DNA of 64,000 nucleotides, from positions 186,001 to 250,000 of the forward strand of contig JAIXMQ010000009.1 of the NCBI GenBank assembly GCA_025716855.1. Reading direction: 5' to 3'. The translations under genes were made by a program, and so were the position numbers. How positions within the stretch are numbered: the stretch's first letter is position 1; each line of letters opens with the position of its first letter. Under the pieces are notes generated by a model. It was not told the origin of the DNA and ran no database searches. It saw only the letters and a list, made by a program, of their open reading frames with translations. The DNA comes from Pilaira anomala. Lineage: Eukaryota; Mucoromycota; Mucoromycetes; Mucorales; Mucoraceae. Positions 59,067-64,000 of this stretch are shown in pieces.

Positions 59067-59926
59067 ATGCCTCGATTTAACCAAGCTTTGGGTTGCCTTA
59101 AGCAATATACGACCTTGGCAAGTAAACAGCCCAACAGTACAAAAAGGCCAGTTTATAGATCGCCTAATGCAGGACTTGTTAAGCTTGTTAAAAAGTTTTC
59201 TTTAACGACCCTTGGTGTAAGTTCATAAAAGTACTTTTTAAATGCACATGTTGACCCATGGTGAAATAAAATAGATCTCGGCTATTGCAACACCTTCTGT
59301 CATGTTTTTCTGGGATTCACCTGCAGGTAATATAACAGTAATAAAATAAAAAGTGGCTTGATAACTTAAAACTATTACTAGTTCAAGCAGCCGATATATC
59401 CGGGTCCATGTTTTTAGGTGGTAAGATATAAGATAAATAGATAAGTAATAAATAAGGATAACTAATGATTGAAGAATCACTCACTCGATATGTGATGGCA
59501 CAAATGTTAACGACAGCTATGATGGCAAGTGCATGTTCAACAGGAGCACTTTCATTTTTGTTATCACCCTATGTGAATGCAATTTATGTGCATACGCCAC
59601 AACGGTTAATTCAAAATGGAGATAAAGCGCCACCTATTTCACCTAATACATTGATTTCAATTGATACGTTGGATTTATTAGCACGTCGTAAAACGACTAC
59701 ACTTCATGTAAAAGATCTTTTACCTACAAATTCGTCTGTGTTGACATGGACAGTGAATAAGCGAGTGCTCGAGAAACAATATAGCTTGGAACAAACGAAA
59801 GGGATCGAACCTAGTATTAAACAAGATAGATTTTGGTTAGATCAAAGAAATGGAACTGGAGATAGTGATGTGATGTCTAGTATTTTACGTATTATACATG
59901 AACAAGGAAGACAAAGATTTTTATAA
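59067..59926 (+). CDS. TMEM70-like mitochondrial inner-membrane protein
   Basis: Four exons (59067-59216, 59275-59326, 59382-59420, 59475-59926) give 230 aa. The first 45 residues are Arg/Lys/Ser-rich without acids (MPRFNQALGCLKQYTTLASK), like a mitochondrial presequence. A hydrophobic hairpin follows: KFSLTTLGISAIATPSVMFF (about 45-64) and RYVMAQMLTTAMMASACSTG with ALSFLLSPYV (about 84-112). The YVNAIYVHTPQ stretch and the mixed soluble tail resemble the TMEM70/TMEM186 family, whose animal members assist assembly of ATP synthase and complex I. The last intron uses the acceptor TTGAAG before 59475; only this choice gives continuous MFLGESLTRYV. An ATG-start reading of exon 4 alone would lose the first membrane segment and the presequence. 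Confidence 0.6.
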
Positions 59927-60059
59927 ATAAAGTTTATTATTATTATTTGAAATAATTGTATAAATGTGTTTTTTTTTTTTGTTTAGTATGGGTGTAATAA
60001 GTATATATTAACTATAATACAAATGTGTATATAAATAAGAAGTGATGATGAGGAAAAAA

Positions 60060-63000
60060 TTAAATATCAAAATCAACATTTAAATTTAAATTTTTCTTGA
60101 TGCTCTTGACAAGATAAGCTGAAGTACTTTCAGAAGAATTTTCAAGTGGAAGATCATAGAATAGACCATGGGCCATTTCTTTATGTGTGTTGTAATCGAA
60201 ACCATGTTCGAATAAAGGAGACTTTTCAAAGACTTCTTTGTTTTGATTTACCCAAGTATTCCAGAAATCAGAAATAGCAGATTCCATAATTGCAGGAAGA
60301 TCAATATTCATTTCAATCATGGGACAATCAGGGTTTTTCTTTTGCATACGATAAATTAACGACAAAATTTCAACAGCTACTTGACGTTCTGCAGGATCAC
60401 GGAAGATACCCAAGAATCCTTCTACTGCTAAAGCAAAATTGAATTCTTCAGATGTCTTTTCAAACACGGTAGGATCACGAGGTAAGAAATGAGATCCGAT
60501 CTTAAATCCATGACAGTTATCAAGAATAGACCAAGTACGAGAGAAGAAATGACGAGGAACACGGTTAAGAGCACCATCGTTCTTTCTACGACGTAACCAT
60601 CTACCATTGGATGAAGGACAGAAATGAGAAATGTTTTCAGTAGTAATTTCAGAGGGTAAGATATCATTCTTTTTGAGAATAGCAAATTCTTCTTCAATCA
60701 AGTCAGTAGGTCCTTCATTCGCTGCTTTATGTGCTTCAATTGCTTGATCACGATCTCCATTCTTTTCAGTAATTAATACATATGAATCACGGTATTTGAC
60801 ATTCTCAATCTTGCTTGCACCTAATGACTTTAAGACATCAATGGCTTCCTTTGATAAATGTTCAGTGAAATCATCCTTTGAAGCCATGACCACAATCAAT
60901 CCTTGTTCCAAGCTACGAATGAATTGAACAAGATCTTCACTTTCATCAGTCGAGATATGGGTATCGAAAGAAGCATGTTCAAGTACAACCTTTTCAAGAC
61001 GATCAATAGCCCAAACATGAAGACCACGGGTAGTAGCAGACAATACATTTCCATTGATTTCAACACGAGCAAAGTTACCTGCATTGTATCCACCAGATTG
61101 AGCTCGAATGACCAAGACTTCCTTCTTGGGTTTACCTGCTTCATCATTCATTTCTACTTGTACATGGTTCTTAGAAGGAGGTAATCTGAGGTTAGGTAAT
61201 TCAGCGCTTGAACGACGAGCAGGATCGAATTCTTGAGAGAGAACCAAGTATCCTCCAGGTTTATCACGTACAATGATTGTAGTATCTTCGCACATACCTG
61301 GGCCAGAAAGTACGGTACCCAACAAAGATTGTAATTCAAAAGGAGATAATTGCATTAAATGTTCAATAGCTTCTTCCTCATTAAAGTGATTGATACGACT
61401 GATTTCTTCACGTAAAGCAATAATGATGAAATGTGTACGAAGACGTAAAATACCATCAAACATGTATGGGCTGGTTCGGATAAAATTACCTAATGAAATA
61501 ATAATCTCTTGAACAACAGGACCCTCACGTACATCATCTAAACATTGCTCTGCAATCATCTTGTTGAGCGTGTCAGGTCCAACAGGTGTAGAAATTAAAT
61601 GCTCTGTAGATCCGGAACCGATTGTCACTTGCTTTTGTCGAATGACTAAATCAGTCAAGTTATATGTTAATGAAGGTACTGTCTTGTTGAGCAAACCACT
61701 TGCTTGACGAGCAACAGACCAATACTGAAGACGTTTTGACTTGACGTAAACTTCTTCTAAAAGGTCACGAATGGTTGCATCTAAATCTACAATGTATTCA
61801 TCCAAGTTCTTACAAGATGCCAAGTATTGTAATAAATCAATTTGATCGTAGAGGTTAACAGAAGCTTGTAAACTCTTAACGGCAGGTTCGAATTGACTTA
61901 AATCGCCTAATGTTAAAGACAAGAGCATTTCACTGTTTTGATTATTATCTTCAGTATTGATCTTTAAATCAGCCGATTTCTTTTCCTTGACTTCATCATT
62001 ACCACCAACAGAAGGAGGAGCAGGTGTTTCACTCTTGGGAGTTTCTATTTCATGATCCTTCAACTTGAAAGCAGGTGCACTTTGGGTATTAATCTTTTCT
62101 AACGCAGTAGCAATATCTTGGAAATAACTATCATGGTTTAACTTATCAAGTGGAGTACCTAAAGATTTACCACCAAAGACACTCTTACGACGAGGAGTCC
62201 TTGCACCACCAGGAGTTTTAGCTCCACCAGGTGTATGAATACCTCCAGGAGAAGTGACATTTGATTCATTAAATCCAAGACGTTTGTGACTATTATGGTC
62301 CTTGCGAAGATAAGTCTTGTTGGTTGATAAAATATTGCTCCAGTCTACATCGGGCTTATTGATCAAGAAGTCCAAGGATTCAATGTTACTGGTGTTGACA
62401 GTTTCTGTTAATCGGGAGAGACGAATACGGACACCGTTACATTCACCAGATCTCAAGTTCATAAAGAAGTTGAGTAAGTTCTTCTTGGATACATCAGCTG
62501 TTAAGAGAGCGTTGGCTAAGCCTTCATTACTGACGTTATGATTAGAAGGTCCCTTGTTTGTAATGTCACCCAACATGGCATTGGTCAAGACAATGGTTAA
62601 AGTAGGACGACCAGGGAAGAACCAGTTAGAATTAGTAAATGTTAATTCGGATTCAATAGTAGAAACTAAATAATCTGGATCAGAGTTAAGGTAGAAGGAA
62701 TCAACATCCATGAATTGAGGAGTGAAAGCATAGACGTGACCTTCAATACGATAAAGACGAGAAGTAGCTAAAGTACCGACGGGATGGTTAGGTCTACCGG
62801 ATAACTCAAGCTTGTTGTTTTGACCCAATGCACTATATACATCTACAAGAGCTTGAGGAGGTAATACAGTGAAACTGGATGAAATTTGATCAATGGATTG
62901 TGTCTCGAGACCATAAGTAGATAAAGTCTTTTGTAATTCTTCATTTTCAGATAAAAGGACAACTTGAACAACATGATCTGATTTTTCACCCTTGACACCA

Positions 63001-63952
63001 TAACGACGACCTAAAGGATCTAATTCAGAAGGAGACAACAAGTTTTCATAAATCATATTTCCGAGCAAGTAAAGAGAGAGAGCCCAAACAAGTGGAGTAT
63101 TGTCATTAGGAATTCTCTTTTGAGAATGAGGGTTCTTCTTTTCTGCCTCAATTGATTCAGCGGGAACGTAGTACAATTCAGGTACAAGGGGAATATGAAG
63201 ATCAGCAGGGGCAGTAGAGAGATCAAGCGAGGCAGTACGACAAGGAGCACTAGGACGACGACTGTTACCTTCCTTTTTATAATCCTCTGGTGGTCTTGGG
63301 TTCTCAGGATCCCAGAGAGAAGAATCAATGGTAACGAAATCAAGTTTCTTGCGATATTCTTCTGCTTGATCCATGTTATCAGTGAATAAACCTTCCAAAA
63401 CCATATAAGTAAAGAAAAGAGGCCATTCAGACTCAATGTTCTCAAACACCTTTAATTCACTATCGTTGTAATGAAGACGTGTATGATCTTCAACTACAGT
63501 TTGATGACCATCACGTAAGAAACGTTTCCAGCCGTAACGACCTTCTAATTTCTTTTTGGCGTCTTCTCGTGTACGTTCAATGAGTTCAGGGTTTTCAACG
63601 GCGAATGCGGGGAATCCAATCACGGATAATACGGAGCCATCTACTTCCTTAGAGTTGGATTCTCTAGGTAATACACTTTGTAAAGTAATTTTGTTACGTG
63701 TCATTTCATCTGGTAATACGTAAATAGTCTAATTTGAAACATTAAGGTTTTAGTTGTTGTTTTTTTTGTTAGTAATTGGATAATTATAACTTACGGAAGA
63801 TGGACTACCACGAGCACCAAATAAGTTTACACCATTGATTGCTTTAAGAGCAGCGTATGCCATACCAATTGAAGAAGAGTTCAATTCAGGTTCACCATGA
63901 TTACTTTTATCACCACGTTCCCAAATACCGAAATCCGGTGTACGATAAGCAC
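60060..63952 (-). CDS. Phosphorylase kinase alpha/beta-type regulatory subunit (partial, 5' end beyond window)
   Basis: Exons 63952-63795 and 63728-60060 give about 1274 residues; earlier exons lie outside. The GH15-like N-terminal domain is recognisable: [20 protein letters not shown] and [20 protein letters not shown] near the left end of the protein, then [15 protein letters not shown] and [20 protein letters not shown] with ELDPLGRRY. The central part and C-terminal half ([52 protein letters not shown]) match the PHKA/PHKB family. In animals these subunits hold and restrain the phosphorylase-kinase catalytic subunit and bind calmodulin. The tail ends NVDFDI, so the CaaX box of animal alpha subunits is absent. 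A Gly/Thr/Pro repeat ([14 protein letters not shown], residues corresponding to about 62190-62255) lies in a linker. The 63953-64000 stretch looks like the 3' part of an intron, with a CTAA branch-like site. Confidence 0.88.
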
Positions 63953-64000
63953 CTATTTGTTTTTTTTTTTTTTGTTTTTTAGCTAAACGTCCTTATGAAT

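Noticed and set aside
59465..59926. Stand-alone 153-aa gene starting at ATG 59465
   Set aside because: A splice acceptor at 59474 joins this exon in frame to three upstream exons that supply a presequence and a first membrane segment; the ATG lies in the intron's branch region.
63989..64000. Possible upstream exon of the phosphorylase-kinase gene ending at a GTTTAG donor
   Set aside because: Joining it to the exon at 63952 would require a frame that contains TAA; the stretch is better read as the branch-site region of an intron.

Overview
This window looks like nuclear DNA of an early-diverging filamentous fungus, most probably Mucoromycota (Mucorales-like). It is very AT-rich with long A/T homopolymers. 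Genes carry short introns, mostly 50-75 bp, with GTAAGT-like donors and TAG/AAG acceptors. The gene set joins fungal traits (saccharopine dehydrogenase of the aminoadipate pathway, SREBP with a fungal-type C-terminus, Sac7-like RhoGAP) with genes that yeasts lost (Rap1-like GTPase, phosphorylase-kinase regulatory subunit, Aladin, DYRK2-like kinase). Gene models below were assembled by hand from donor/acceptor sites. In every complete multi-exon model the exon lengths sum to a multiple of three and the product length fits its family.

Layout. 0-10.7 kb: tail of an unknown gene; the DEAD-box helicase RRP3 and the U3/90S factor CMS1 back to back on a 213-bp shared promoter (ribosome biogenesis); then a GRAM-VASt sterol-transfer (LAM/Aster) gene convergent with an SREBP transcription factor (sterol homeostasis). 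10.7-13.5 kb: AT-rich intergenic DNA. 13.5-22.1 kb: MMS19 (11 exons, cytosolic Fe-S targeting), a hexose-type MFS transporter, a Sac7-like RhoGAP. 22.1-26.4 kb: gene-poor DNA with a 148-bp TA-flanked terminal-inverted-repeat element and a roughly 350-bp palindromic repeat. 26.4-31.9 kb: spliceosomal RED/IK protein convergent with a DYRK2/Pom1-class kinase. 34.9-41.1 kb: an F-box-like LRR gene, a Rap1-like GTPase, the small KEOPS subunit PCC1 (three exons, the first only 14 nt) and nucleoporin Aladin.

41.5-49.9 kb: a KH-like protein of unknown role, a second inverted-repeat element, two paralogous micro-genes each encoding little more than one WWE-like domain (72 and 66 aa), and two paralogous tail-to-tail F-box genes. 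This lineage-specific cluster is the most novel-looking part of the window. 50.5-51.8 kb: LYS1. 51.8-54.9 kb: a repeat complex with direct and inverted copies of a roughly 400-bp AT-rich unit, a degenerate 22-bp tandem repeat, and a monomer of the palindrome found at 25 kb. 54.9-64 kb: a Spo71/Mug56-like PH protein, a TMEM70-like mitochondrial membrane protein, and most of a phosphorylase kinase alpha/beta-type subunit that runs off the right edge.

No tRNA, rRNA, CRISPR array or intact transposase gene was recognised.
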